This document shows, one piece after another, positions 1-7,198 of a stretch of 41,667 nt of DNA. The notes beneath the pieces were generated by a model. It made no database searches, was not told the DNA's origin, and worked only from the letters and a program-made list of their open reading frames with translations. Source of the stretch: Bdellovibrionales bacterium (GTDB lineage: Bacteria; Bdellovibrionota; Bdellovibrionia; Bdellovibrionales; UBA1609); assembly GCA_007121385.1 (NCBI GenBank), contig SKLV01000011.1:1-41667 (forward strand), in the 5' to 3' direction. The position numbers were made by a program, and so were the translations under genes. Position 1 is the stretch's first letter, and the number at the start of each line of letters is the position of its first letter.

Positions 1-162
1 AAAGACCTCCACTGAGTAGACCATTTGCGGGGCTTTGCCCCGGCGGGCGTCCACGGACTGGCGCAGGATATGAAAGCTGGAGTGGTTGGGTTCCAGCCAC
101 TGGAGGTGCTCTTTGAGCTCCTGATCCAGATCCAGTTTTAGGTTGTGCAGGGTCTTGGGCAT
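1..162 (-). CDS. N-terminal fragment of an FAD-dependent dehydrogenase (COG2509-like), cut by the window edge
   Basis: An open frame starts with ATG at 162 and runs off the left edge, giving 54 residues. The order is a short leader, an acidic and amphipathic stretch, then an S-V-D-A-R-R-G-K segment followed by M-V-Y-S-V-E-V. That pattern resembles the N-terminal domain of uncharacterised FAD-dependent dehydrogenases (COG2509), where a conserved S-x-D-A-R-x-K segment precedes a V-Y-x-V-x-V strand. The FAD-binding region lies outside the window, so the function is inferred from the N-terminus alone. A terminator for the neighbouring minus-strand gene lies just upstream, so this gene probably has its own promoter or is reached by read-through. 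Confidence 0.5.
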   Translation of the reverse strand, partial: MPKTLHNLKLDLDQELKEHLQWLEPNHSSFHILRQSVDARRGKAPQMVYSVEVF

Positions 163-186
163 AAGTGCCAGCTTATAGCAAAAAAA

Positions 187-208
187 AAGCCCCCTGGCGA
201 GGGGGCTT
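187..208 (-). terminator. Rho-independent terminator of the 280-1386 lipoprotein gene
   Basis: An 8-bp stem (aagccccc at 187-194, gggggctt at 201-208) has a 6-nt loop. On the minus strand it is followed directly by a run of T residues (the A-run at 180-188). It lies 72 nt past the stop of the minus-strand lipoprotein gene and before the next minus-strand start at 162. This is a textbook intrinsic terminator. Confidence 0.9.
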
Positions 209-279
209 GTAGGGTTGGGTTCAGCGGTTTCTGAGAACAGGCTTTTCTCAAGCTAGGGTCCGTTCCCTTGGTTTCTGGG

Positions 280-1386
280 TCAATGGTAATCAGCAGTCCA
301 GCTCATGTTGGCCCGGATTCTGAATTCCACTTGACTGTCGCCGCGGGACGCATTGGTTCTGACTCCATCGACCCACCAAACAGTGGTGTAAGGGGTAGTG
401 CCGAATTCATCCCGCCAAACCAGTGCTGTGTGTTTATTGAGATCGTAAAATGGGAAGAATCGCTGTGGGTCAAGGTTCAAAACCTGCCCAGATCGAGTCA
501 CTCCCTGCTGGGCAGTTCCATTCCAAATTCGATAGTCTCGAGTGCTGCTGTCTTGAATCCCGGATTCTTGATACCGGCAACCTGCGTGTCGACCAAAAAT
601 TACATTGGTTCTGAGGTTTATATCGCAGAGGATGGCCACTCGAACATCGGCTGTGTTGGCGAAAATGAAGTTTCCATGTAAGAAATTATAGCCAGTAGAT
701 ATCCAGCTATCTATGATCCTTGATCCGGCTCTGTTCCCGGCTGTAGTGTTTGGTATATCGGATGAGCAAAAGCCGCGTTCTCCTCGATTGACTCTTATAG
801 GCGTTCGGGACCCACCACAATAGACCAAGCAATGGCTTGGGGCATTGCAGGTGAATCGCCCAGTTCCGGCAAAAGTGGTTTGTTGGCAGGAGTTGTCAAT
901 AAGGCGAAAGTTGGTGTTACAGGATTGGGCCACGCAGGAATCGTAGCCGGTGCCGTCGATGCGGCAGACCTGCTGGCCTTGGCCGTTGGCGATGGAACAG
1001 GACCGAGTGGTGCCGGGCTCGCAGGCTCCGGGCATGCTGTTGGGCTCGCAACTGGGGTTGCGAAATTCTAAAGAGGCACGGGTATCGCCGGTTTCAACGA
1101 TGTTTCCTTGCTCACAGGTGAGTTCTTTCTCGACAAAGTGTTCGGCTGTGCCCTGGGAGCCGTTGGAGCAGAGCAGAGATTCAACTGTGATTTCAGGAAC
1201 TCGCTCAAACCAGTAATCGCCATGGGCGCGATCGCCGCAGTTTTGCAGTTGAATCTCTAGGGCTCCGGGACCATCTGGGCCCTGTGAGGCCAGTTGTTCC
1301 ACATTGCTGCCCGAGCAGCCGGCAAGGCCTAAAGCGGCCAAGCTACAACATAAAAGAGACCATAAATTGCGATATTGATTTTTCAT
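280..1386 (-). CDS. Cysteine-rich surface lipoprotein of unknown function
   Basis: The start is ATG at 1386, four codons inside the longest frame, because a GGGGGG ribosome-binding run sits just before it. The first 24 residues form a lipoprotein signal: basic start, hydrophobic core, lipobox L-A-G-C with Cys24. Around residues 115-160 there is a cysteine-patterned segment (C-E-P-G-T-T-R-S-C, later G-Q-G-Q-Q-V-C, then Y-D-S-C). Similar segments occur in surface proteins of myxobacteria and Bdellovibrio-like bacteria. The C-terminal 200 residues are rich in Thr, Asn, Arg and Trp with paired cysteines, suggesting an oxidised extracellular beta domain. No enzyme motif is recognised. It is a single gene followed by its own terminator. 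Confidence 0.75.
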   Translation of the reverse strand: MKNQYRNLWSLLCCSLAALGLAGCSGSNVEQLASQGPDGPGALEIQLQNCGDRAHGDYWFERVPEITVESLLCSNGSQGTAEHFVEKELTCEQGNIVETGDTRASLEFRNPSCEPNSMPGACEPGTTRSCSIANGQGQQVCRIDGTGYDSCVAQSCNTNFRLIDNSCQQTTFAGTGRFTCNAPSHCLVYCGGSRTPIRVNRGERGFCSSDIPNTTAGNRAGSRIIDSWISTGYNFLHGNFIFANTADVRVAILCDINLRTNVIFGRHAGCRYQESGIQDSSTRDYRIWNGTAQQGVTRSGQVLNLDPQRFFPFYDLNKHTALVWRDEFGTTPYTTVWWVDGVRTNASRGDSQVEFRIRANMSWTADYH

Positions 1387-1490
1387 ATTTCCCCCCATGA
1401 AAAATTGTATTCACAGGTTTACTGAGTAAGGCCTGGGCCAGGCTTAAGAACCTGAAATCCTTGGGGATCATCTGAAGGCCTCAATTTGAG

Positions 1491-1511
1491 GGCTGTCTAG
1501 CCTAGACAGCC
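1491..1511. promoter_or_regulatory. Perfect 10-bp inverted repeat upstream of psd
   Basis: GGCTGTCTAG at 1491-1500 and CTAGACAGCC at 1502-1511 are perfect reverse complements around a single central base. The site lies in the divergent gap between the lipoprotein gene (start 1386) and psd (start 1551). No T-run follows on either strand, so it does not look like a terminator. A dimeric repressor or activator site is more likely, but that is inference. Confidence 0.4.
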
Positions 1512-1550
1512 TCTGTCCAGGCCTTTGACAGCTGGGGCGGGTTAAAAGGC

Positions 1551-2480
1551 TTGACTGTCAAAAACTGTGCAACACATGATGGCGGGGTGGGAAAAACACT
1601 GTTTTTTTATCTATTTAAGGTCCTGCCTAAGAGGGGTTTAAGCCGCCTAGTCGGGCGACTGATGGCTTTGGAGAAGCCCAGATGGCTGGCTCGGCTGCTG
1701 CTGTGGAGCTTTGCCCGCTACTATAAGATTAATATGGATGAGGCCGAGCTGCCTTTGTCCAGCTACCCCAGTGTGGCCCGTCTCTTCACCCGCCGGTTGA
1801 GATCAGGGGTTCGGCCTTTAGGAGACCTTGAGCCTCTGCATCCTGCCGACGGGGCCCTCAATGAGTGGGGAAAGGTGGAAAAGGGGCAGGCCTATCAAAT
1901 TAAAGGCATGGCCTACTCTTTGGAAAAGCTCCTTCAGGATCCGTCCTGGGCTCAAGAGCTGGAGGGGGGAGTGTATGCGACCTATTACCTCTGTCCCACT
2001 GATTATCACCGGGTGCACTTTCCGGTATCGGGACAGGTGGCCCGGGCTCTCCATGTGGCCGGCCAGCTGTGGCCAGTGAATGCATTAAGTGTGCAGGCTG
2101 TGCAAGAGCTCTTTGCCATTAACGAGAGGGTGGTGGTGGAGATCTTGACCGACCGAGGCCGAGTGGCCCTGGTTATGGTGGGAGCCACCAATGTGGGCAA
2201 AATGACCATGAGTTTTGACCGCCGCCTAGTCACCAACCAGCCTCAGGATCAGCCAGGCCAGGTGGCCAAGCATAGTTACTGGCCCCCCATTCAGGTGAAG
2301 GCTGGAGACGAGTGTGGAACTTTCCATATGGGCAGCACGGTGGTGATGGTTTACCCCAAGAGCTTTTTCTCTCCAGAGGGGCAGCAGGTTCCCAGTGAGT
2401 CTCAGATTGTAGGTGGCCACCGCTGGCCCGGCTTTGTCTCGGGCCCGGTGCGCATGGGCGAAAGGGCCTTAAAGAGTTAA
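1551..2480 (+). CDS. psd: Phosphatidylserine decarboxylase proenzyme
   Basis: The enzyme decarboxylates phosphatidylserine to phosphatidylethanolamine at the inner membrane. The hallmark residues are present: P-A-D-G with Asp100, D-Y-H-R-V-H around 151-156 with the catalytic His, and the self-cleavage site M-G-S-T at 260-263. Ser262 there becomes the pyruvoyl group after cleavage into beta and alpha chains. Family members usually have L-G-S-T; the Met is a mild variant. The frame opens with TTG at 1551. A GTG at 1587 would give an N-terminus that lines up exactly with E. coli Psd, so the true start may be 36 nt downstream. The gene stands alone, divergent from the lipoprotein gene, with a palindrome just upstream. 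Confidence 0.93.
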   Translation: MTVKNCATHDGGVGKTLFFYLFKVLPKRGLSRLVGRLMALEKPRWLARLLLWSFARYYKINMDEAELPLSSYPSVARLFTRRLRSGVRPLGDLEPLHPADGALNEWGKVEKGQAYQIKGMAYSLEKLLQDPSWAQELEGGVYATYYLCPTDYHRVHFPVSGQVARALHVAGQLWPVNALSVQAVQELFAINERVVVEILTDRGRVALVMVGATNVGKMTMSFDRRLVTNQPQDQPGQVAKHSYWPPIQVKAGDECGTFHMGSTVVMVYPKSFFSPEGQQVPSESQIVGGHRWPGFVSGPVRMGERALKS

Positions 2481-2529
2481 GTCCTCAGCCCGATTTGAGC
2501 CCCACTTTTGTTCTGGGCTGAAGGGAGAC

Positions 2530-2769
2530 TCAGTCACTTTCCCCATCGTTGCCAATGGCTTCCACGGGGCATCCCTCCATGGCCTCACGGCACATATCCT
2601 CTTCCTCCTGGCTCTGAGGCTGCTTGACCACAAAGGCGTGGCCATCATTCTCGTCCATGCCAAAGTGGTCTGGAGCCGTCAGCACACAGGCATCGCAGGC
2701 AATGCACTCGCGGTCCACATAGTAGCGGCCCCTGACATTTTCATCGTATTTTTGGTTTTTGTCGGCCAT
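2530..2769 (-). CDS. Single-cluster [4Fe-4S] ferredoxin
   Basis: This 79-residue acidic protein is a small soluble electron carrier. Three cluster ligands lie in C-I-A-C-D-A-C (Cys22, Cys25, Cys28) and the fourth in G-C-P-V-E-A-I (Cys67). The long insert between the two halves replaces the second cluster of bacterial two-cluster ferredoxins, as in the monocluster ferredoxins of sulfate reducers and relatives. Cys60 could form a disulfide or be free. It is divergent from prfC, with an 89-nt gap that should hold both promoters. The redox partner is not evident from the neighbours. Confidence 0.9.
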   Translation of the reverse strand: MADKNQKYDENVRGRYYVDRECIACDACVLTAPDHFGMDENDGHAFVVKQPQSQEEEDMCREAMEGCPVEAIGNDGESD

Positions 2770-2858
2770 AGATAGAGAACACTATAGCTGCAATTTCTCT
2801 TTTTGGCTCGGATTTTTCCTCGCTATTTTCACTTAAAGCCGTTAAATCTTTAGGCGCT

Positions 2859-4463
2859 ATGTCAGATTCCAACCCCCTTCCCTTAAGTTTTTCTGAAGAG
2901 GTCTTAAGACGGCGAACCTTCGCCATTATCTCTCACCCGGATGCGGGGAAGACCACCATCACTGAGAAAATTTTATGGTATGCCGGAGTGGTCAGAGAGG
3001 CTGGAGAGGTTAAGGGGAAAAAGGGCAGCAAGAAGGCTATGTCGGACTGGATGGCTCTGGAGCAGGAGAGGGGGGTGTCCATCACCTCCTCCGTCATGCA
3101 GATGGACTTTCGGGGGCTCAGGATCAACCTATTGGATACCCCAGGACACAAGGACTTTGGCGAGGACACCTACCGCACCCTCATGGCTGCCGACTCGGCG
3201 GCCATGCTGATTGATGCGGCCAAGGGAGTGGAGGCCCAGACGCGAAAGCTCTATGAGGTCTGCCGCTTAAGAAAAACTCCCATCTTCACCTTTGCCAACA
3301 AAATGGACAGAGAGGGCAAAGAGCCCTTGGCCCTCATTGACGATGTGGAGAACACCTTAGGCATTAAGTGCTATCCTGTCACTTGGCCCATTGGCATGGG
3401 GGAGCGCTTTCGCGGGCTCTATCATCGTCTTAAGCAGTGTCTTTATCTCTATAGTCGCGACCAGGAGGAGCCGGAGGTGGTCCCTCTTCCCGGAGGTTGG
3501 CAGGACCCTGTTTTGCGAGAGAGAGTGGGGCAAGAGCTCTTTGATCAGTTGCAAGAGGAGATGGAGCTCCTAGAGGTGGCCCTGGGTGAGTTTTCTCAAG
3601 AGGAGTTTTTGGCCGGTTTAGTGAGTCCCATGAGTTTTGGCAGTGCCAAGTTCACATGGGGGGTGGATTTGTTTATGGAGCTCTTTGCCGAGAGATCTCC
3701 CCCGCCCAGGCCCCGTGTCTCCAGTGCTGGAGATGTAGACCCTTTGGATAAAAAGTTTTCGGGCTTTGTCTTTAAAATTCAGGCCAATATGGACCCTAAA
3801 CACAGGGACCGAGTGGCTTTTTTAAGAGTCTGTTCGGGAGTCTTTGAGCGGGGCATGAAAGTCTACCATCCTCGCTTGGACAGAGAGTTGAAGCTCAGCT
3901 ACGCCAATCAGTTTTTGGCCAGAGACAGAGAGACTGTGAACAGGGCCTATGCGGGAGATATTGTGGGCCTGATTGACACGGGAAATTTTCAGATTGGGGA
4001 CACTCTCACTGAGGGTAAGAAGTTCACCTTTGCTCCAATTCCCCGCTTCTCCCCGGAGATCTTTGGTCGACTGAGTATTAAAGACCCGCTGAAGCGTAAG
4101 CAATTGCAAAAAGCCCTGCGCCAATTGGCCGAGGAGGGGGCCATTCAGCTCTTTTATGAGCCTCATTTGGGTCAACAGGACCCCGTCTTAGGTGTGGTGG
4201 GAGAGCTTCAGTTTGAGGTTTTGCTCTATCGTCTAAACGATGAATATAAGCTCGATGTAAAGCTTGAGAGAATGCCTTACAGTGTGGCCCGTTGGCCAGT
4301 GGAAGAGGCTTCAGGTCAAAGTCCCAAGGAGGGGCTTAAAGGGGGGGCTCGGCATTTTCAAGATGTTGAGGAGAGGCCCGTCGTCTTGCTGGAGCGAGAG
4401 TGGGATCTTCGCTGGTTGGAGAGAGAAAATCCCGGCATCCAATTTAAAATGAGTGCGGGTTAA
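2859..4463 (+). CDS. prfC: Peptide chain release factor 3
   Basis: This translational GTPase recycles RF1 and RF2 from the ribosome after termination. The GTP-binding motifs are G1 S-H-P-D-A-G-K-T-T (residues 25-33), G3 D-T-P-G-H (93-97) and G4 N-K-M-D (147-150). The R-G-V-S-I-T-S-S-V-M switch segment (71-80) is typical of RF3. The length of 534 residues matches the family (about 530). The C-terminal domains include the Q-D-P-V-L-G-V-V-G-E-L-Q-F-E segment shared by RF3 proteins. The ATG at 2859 has no strong ribosome-binding site but is the only start that leaves the N-terminus intact. The next gene starts 3 nt after the stop, so the two form an operon. Confidence 0.97.
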   Translation: MSDSNPLPLSFSEEVLRRRTFAIISHPDAGKTTITEKILWYAGVVREAGEVKGKKGSKKAMSDWMALEQERGVSITSSVMQMDFRGLRINLLDTPGHKDFGEDTYRTLMAADSAAMLIDAAKGVEAQTRKLYEVCRLRKTPIFTFANKMDREGKEPLALIDDVENTLGIKCYPVTWPIGMGERFRGLYHRLKQCLYLYSRDQEEPEVVPLPGGWQDPVLRERVGQELFDQLQEEMELLEVALGEFSQEEFLAGLVSPMSFGSAKFTWGVDLFMELFAERSPPPRPRVSSAGDVDPLDKKFSGFVFKIQANMDPKHRDRVAFLRVCSGVFERGMKVYHPRLDRELKLSYANQFLARDRETVNRAYAGDIVGLIDTGNFQIGDTLTEGKKFTFAPIPRFSPEIFGRLSIKDPLKRKQLQKALRQLAEEGAIQLFYEPHLGQQDPVLGVVGELQFEVLLYRLNDEYKLDVKLERMPYSVARWPVEEASGQSPKEGLKGGARHFQDVEERPVVLLEREWDLRWLERENPGIQFKMSAG

Positions 4464-4466
4464 GCC

Positions 4467-5141
4467 ATGGAGAGATTTTCGGAGACGGTTTTGCGAGATT
4501 CTTTTGCTCAAGGAGGGCCGCTGATTTTAGGGATCAGCGGTGGCAGTGGGTCTGGCAAGACCACCTTGGCCAGATCCATAGAGGCCCACTTCGGCCCTCA
4601 ACTCTGTGAAGTTCTCTATCAAGACTCCTATTATTTGGATCAAAGCCATCGCTTTGATCAGGATGGGGGGCAGGTGAATTACGATCACCCAGAGGCTCTC
4701 GATTTTGACCTGATGAGTCATCATCTGGAGGCTTTGGCCAAGGGCCTCAGTGTGCAGATTCCCAAGTATGACTTTGTGACTCACTCTCGACGAGGGGATT
4801 TTAAAGATTTTTCACCAAAACCACTGGTGGTGGTGGATGGTATCCTGATTTTGAGTCAGCCTCAGCTGCGCCAACACTTTAACCGCAGTGTTTTTGTAGA
4901 CACCCCTGAAGAGCTGCGCTTTCAGCGTCGTTTAGAGCGAGATGTGAGAGAGAGGGGGCGAACCCCGGACGGGGTGAAGCGCCAGTTTTACTCTCAGGTC
5001 AAGCCTATGCACGACCTTTTTGTTGAACCCTCAAAGCTTCATGCGGACCTCTGTGTTTCAGGGCTCTCTGAACCCATTCATTCTTTGGAAAAAATATTTG
5101 GCTTAGGGTTTGAAAGTCACAAAAACCTTGTGTTTAAATAG
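4467..5141 (+). CDS. udk: Uridine kinase
   Basis: The protein phosphorylates uridine and cytidine to their monophosphates in pyrimidine salvage. The Walker A loop is G-G-S-G-S-G-K-T (25-32). It is followed by Y-Q-D-S-Y-Y, the nucleoside-site segment Y-D-H-P-E-A-L-D-F, and the lid region E-R-D-V-R-E-R-G-R-T. These are in the order and spacing of the Udk/PRK family, and the length of 224 residues is normal (about 210). It starts 3 nt after prfC and is presumably translationally coupled. The C-terminus is slightly extended and of no known role. Confidence 0.94.
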   Translation: MERFSETVLRDSFAQGGPLILGISGGSGSGKTTLARSIEAHFGPQLCEVLYQDSYYLDQSHRFDQDGGQVNYDHPEALDFDLMSHHLEALAKGLSVQIPKYDFVTHSRRGDFKDFSPKPLVVVDGILILSQPQLRQHFNRSVFVDTPEELRFQRRLERDVRERGRTPDGVKRQFYSQVKPMHDLFVEPSKLHADLCVSGLSEPIHSLEKIFGLGFESHKNLVFK

Positions 5142-5187
5142 AGCCTGGCGCGATTCAGCTTAGACTTGAACACAAGGAGAGTGGAAG

Positions 5188-6366
5188 ATGACTAAAAAAC
5201 TTTGGTTGTGGGTGACTTGCGGTCTAGTGGCCACATCCCTTTTGGCCTGTCAGGCCACCAATCGACAAAAAGTATCTCAAACCAAGGGAGGTCCGAGTTG
5301 GTCTGAGTCGATGAAAGGGCTGGGCGAGAGTGTGCGTCAGCTGGTTCCCTTTATTTATGTCCGAGATGGGTTTTCTGATCAGTCCCAGCATGGAAAAATT
5401 AGGTCAGCCCTTCAGCGCTTGCGCCAGGAGAGCCAGGAAATGCACCCAGAGCTAGGGGAGGCCTTTATGGGTAAAGACCCCATCTTGGCCCTTTCGGTGA
5501 ATCGCATGAATGGTGATTTGGAAAGAGCTCAGGAGGCCTTTGACATGGGTCTCTATGAGTATTCTCGCAGCACCATGAAGTCGGTAATGGGCACTTGCTT
5601 TGCCTGTCACACGGCCACTGAGAGAGGGGCGCGTCCTGGTTGGAAGTGGGAAGATGTGAGCATTCATGGCCTGCGTCCTTTGGAAAAATCAGATCTGATG
5701 GTGGCTATGAGAGACTTTGATGGAGCTTCTGCTTACCTGCGTCATCTCCTCAATGACCCTGAATTTGTTCAGAATCGGCCTTTTGATTTTGAGTCAGCCT
5801 TAAGGAAGTACCTCTCGGTAATGGTCAGGGTGAAAAAACAGCCCGATGAGGCCTTAACTGAAATCAACAAAGTTCTGGAAAGGGATGGAGTTCCCTTTTT
5901 CCTGCAGCAGCAGGCTGAGGGGTGGAGGCGCTCCTTGGAGCGTTGGAGTCGCGAGATGGCCAGAGGGCCCGTTCGAACCCCTCCTCTGACTCAAGTGGAT
6001 GAGAGGTTGAGGCAGGCTCGGCAAATTCAGCGCTATGCTCGGGATCATGCTGGAGATGTGGAGTACTTAAGGGCCACTCAGATTCTTCATGATTTTGTGA
6101 CATCAAACCCTCCCGCTCCTCAGCTGGCTCAGGCATTTTATGCTCTTGGGCAATCCTATGAAGCTCTAGATAATGTGGGTTTCTGGAACTTACATGAGAC
6201 ATATTATGAGGCCTGCGTAAGAGCTTTGCCTAAGTCGGATGTGGCCCGAAGCTGCTTTAATCGACTTCAGGCCTCTGTGTTTATGGGCTATTCTGGAAGT
6301 GGAGGTATTCTTGTGCCTCCTTCGGAGCGTCAGCGTCTCCAGGAGTTGAGTGAACTGGTTAAGTAA
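5188..6366 (+). CDS. Lipoprotein with one c-type heme motif and a helical repeat tail
   Basis: The ATG at 5188 follows an AAGGAG site. The lipoprotein signal ends at L-L-A-C with Cys21. A C-F-A-C-H motif (residues 137-141) is the only heme-attachment site. It closes a helical region of about 100 residues, reminiscent of helical-bundle cytochromes where the CxxCH sits in the last helix. Residues 160-390 are helical and TPR/SEL-like, including an R-Y-A-R-D-H-A-G-D segment and an A-L-G-Q-S-Y-E-A-L repeat. This suggests a periplasmic-facing electron carrier or a heme-binding assembly protein. No oxidase or c-type maturation genes are nearby. The family is not recognised beyond these motifs. Confidence 0.75.
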   Translation: MTKKLWLWVTCGLVATSLLACQATNRQKVSQTKGGPSWSESMKGLGESVRQLVPFIYVRDGFSDQSQHGKIRSALQRLRQESQEMHPELGEAFMGKDPILALSVNRMNGDLERAQEAFDMGLYEYSRSTMKSVMGTCFACHTATERGARPGWKWEDVSIHGLRPLEKSDLMVAMRDFDGASAYLRHLLNDPEFVQNRPFDFESALRKYLSVMVRVKKQPDEALTEINKVLERDGVPFFLQQQAEGWRRSLERWSREMARGPVRTPPLTQVDERLRQARQIQRYARDHAGDVEYLRATQILHDFVTSNPPAPQLAQAFYALGQSYEALDNVGFWNLHETYYEACVRALPKSDVARSCFNRLQASVFMGYSGSGGILVPPSERQRLQELSELVK

Positions 6367-6429
6367 CCAGAGCCTTTCGTCTCAGTTTGAGATGTTCCTA
6401 TCCTGATATCAAAAAAATATTTACCTCTT

Positions 6430-6455
6430 CCCAGGACCTTCCGATAGGTCCTGGG
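6430..6455 (+). promoter_or_regulatory. Perfect 9-bp hairpin ending one base before the start codon at 6457
   Basis: The arms are CCCAGGACC (6430-6438) and GGTCCTGGG (6447-6455), with an 8-nt loop. The start ATG follows after a single T, so the usual ribosome-binding position lies within the stem and no purine-rich Shine-Dalgarno lies outside it. It is not followed by a T-run, so it is a poor terminator for the upstream gene. It may control initiation of the 6457 gene. Confidence 0.5.
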
Positions 6456-6456
6456 T

Positions 6457-7074
6457 ATGAGCACCTCATTAAAGCCCATTCCCGATATTTATGACCTCAG
6501 TGATCAGTCTTCCAGTGCTGTGGACTATCAAGCCCTGGAGACAGAGAAAGCCCATGAAATTGAGCTTAAGATTCGCAGAGAACTCAGCCGACAGATAGGC
6601 CCCCATTTGGGGGAGCTTCGACAGGGAGTTCTACAGCTGGTGGCGGACAACCAGTATGATTCGGCTGTCGAAGAACTGAGTCTCTATGTGGAAGCCAAGA
6701 CCAGCTATCCTCTTTTTCAGAGTCGGGTGGAATCCTATGTCAGTCACTGCAACAACTTGATATTCGCCATTCAAGCTAAGAGGGACTTTCCCTCCTCTGT
6801 GGTGATGTCCTATGCCCGACAACAGGAGCTCAGTGAAAAAGTCCGAGAGCACTTTGAGGAGTTAAAGCAGTTCTTAAAAAAAATTGAGCGGGTGGAGAGA
6901 GAGGTCAAACTGGATGATATGAGATCCACGGTTTGGTTCCTCAAGACTTTTACTTATTGTGTATTCGCCCTTTTTGCTCTTGGTTTTATTTTAGATCTAT
7001 CTAGGGGAATGGCCCAATCCTTTTTTGTGGCCTTTGGAGCTTTGACCGAGGCCCTCGTCCAGCTGGTCCTGTAA
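6457..7074 (+). CDS. Tail-anchored helical membrane protein, function unknown
   Basis: Of 205 residues, the first 155 are hydrophilic, strongly helical and charged, with no signal peptide. A clear membrane segment lies at about 161-183. A second hydrophobic stretch runs to the C-terminus (about 186-205), so most of the protein should face the cytoplasm. The charged part contains heptad-like stretches around residues 110-150 that could form a coiled coil. No known family is recognised. It is convergent with the subtilase gene; its stop codon touches the left arm of the inverted-repeat element at 7074-7198. Confidence 0.7.
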   Translation: MSTSLKPIPDIYDLSDQSSSAVDYQALETEKAHEIELKIRRELSRQIGPHLGELRQGVLQLVADNQYDSAVEELSLYVEAKTSYPLFQSRVESYVSHCNNLIFAIQAKRDFPSSVVMSYARQQELSEKVREHFEELKQFLKKIERVEREVKLDDMRSTVWFLKTFTYCVFALFALGFILDLSRGMAQSFFVAFGALTEALVQLVL

Positions 7075-7198
7075 AAGGTGCCCGTCGTATTTTTGCGTAT
7101 CAAAGCGTCATTAAGTGTTCATCTTTTAAATGGCCTTGGGGAGCGTTCAAAATTTTGGCAATGATGCACTGATACGCAAAAATATGACGGGCACCTTT
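7074..7198. repeat. Long inverted-repeat element, copy 1
   Basis: Two 28-nt arms (7074-7101 and 7171-7198) are reverse complements at 27 of 28 positions. The single exception is a G-T pair (7087 with 7185). Beyond a 2-nt mismatch the pairing resumes for 8 bp (7105-7112 with 7160-7167). The loop is about 47-69 nt. The arm core, GTGCCCGTC then an A/T-rich stretch then GCGTATC, is shared with copy 2 at 9110-9232. It fills the gap between convergent genes and overlaps both stop codons. It carries no open frame. Confidence 0.9.

Noticed and set aside
268-681. A plus-strand frame of 137 codons opposite the cysteine-rich lipoprotein
   Set aside because: The opposite strand has a lipobox, a ribosome-binding site and a terminator; this frame has none of these.
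1431-1443. Short palindrome GCCTGG-G-CCAGGC in the gap upstream of the lipoprotein gene
   Set aside because: Only 6-bp arms in a GC-rich gap; could occur by chance, so not listed as a site.
2485-2524. Possible terminator after psd (TCAGCCC / GGGCTGA with a 21-nt loop)
   Set aside because: The loop is long and no T-run follows; it does not meet the standard for an intrinsic terminator.
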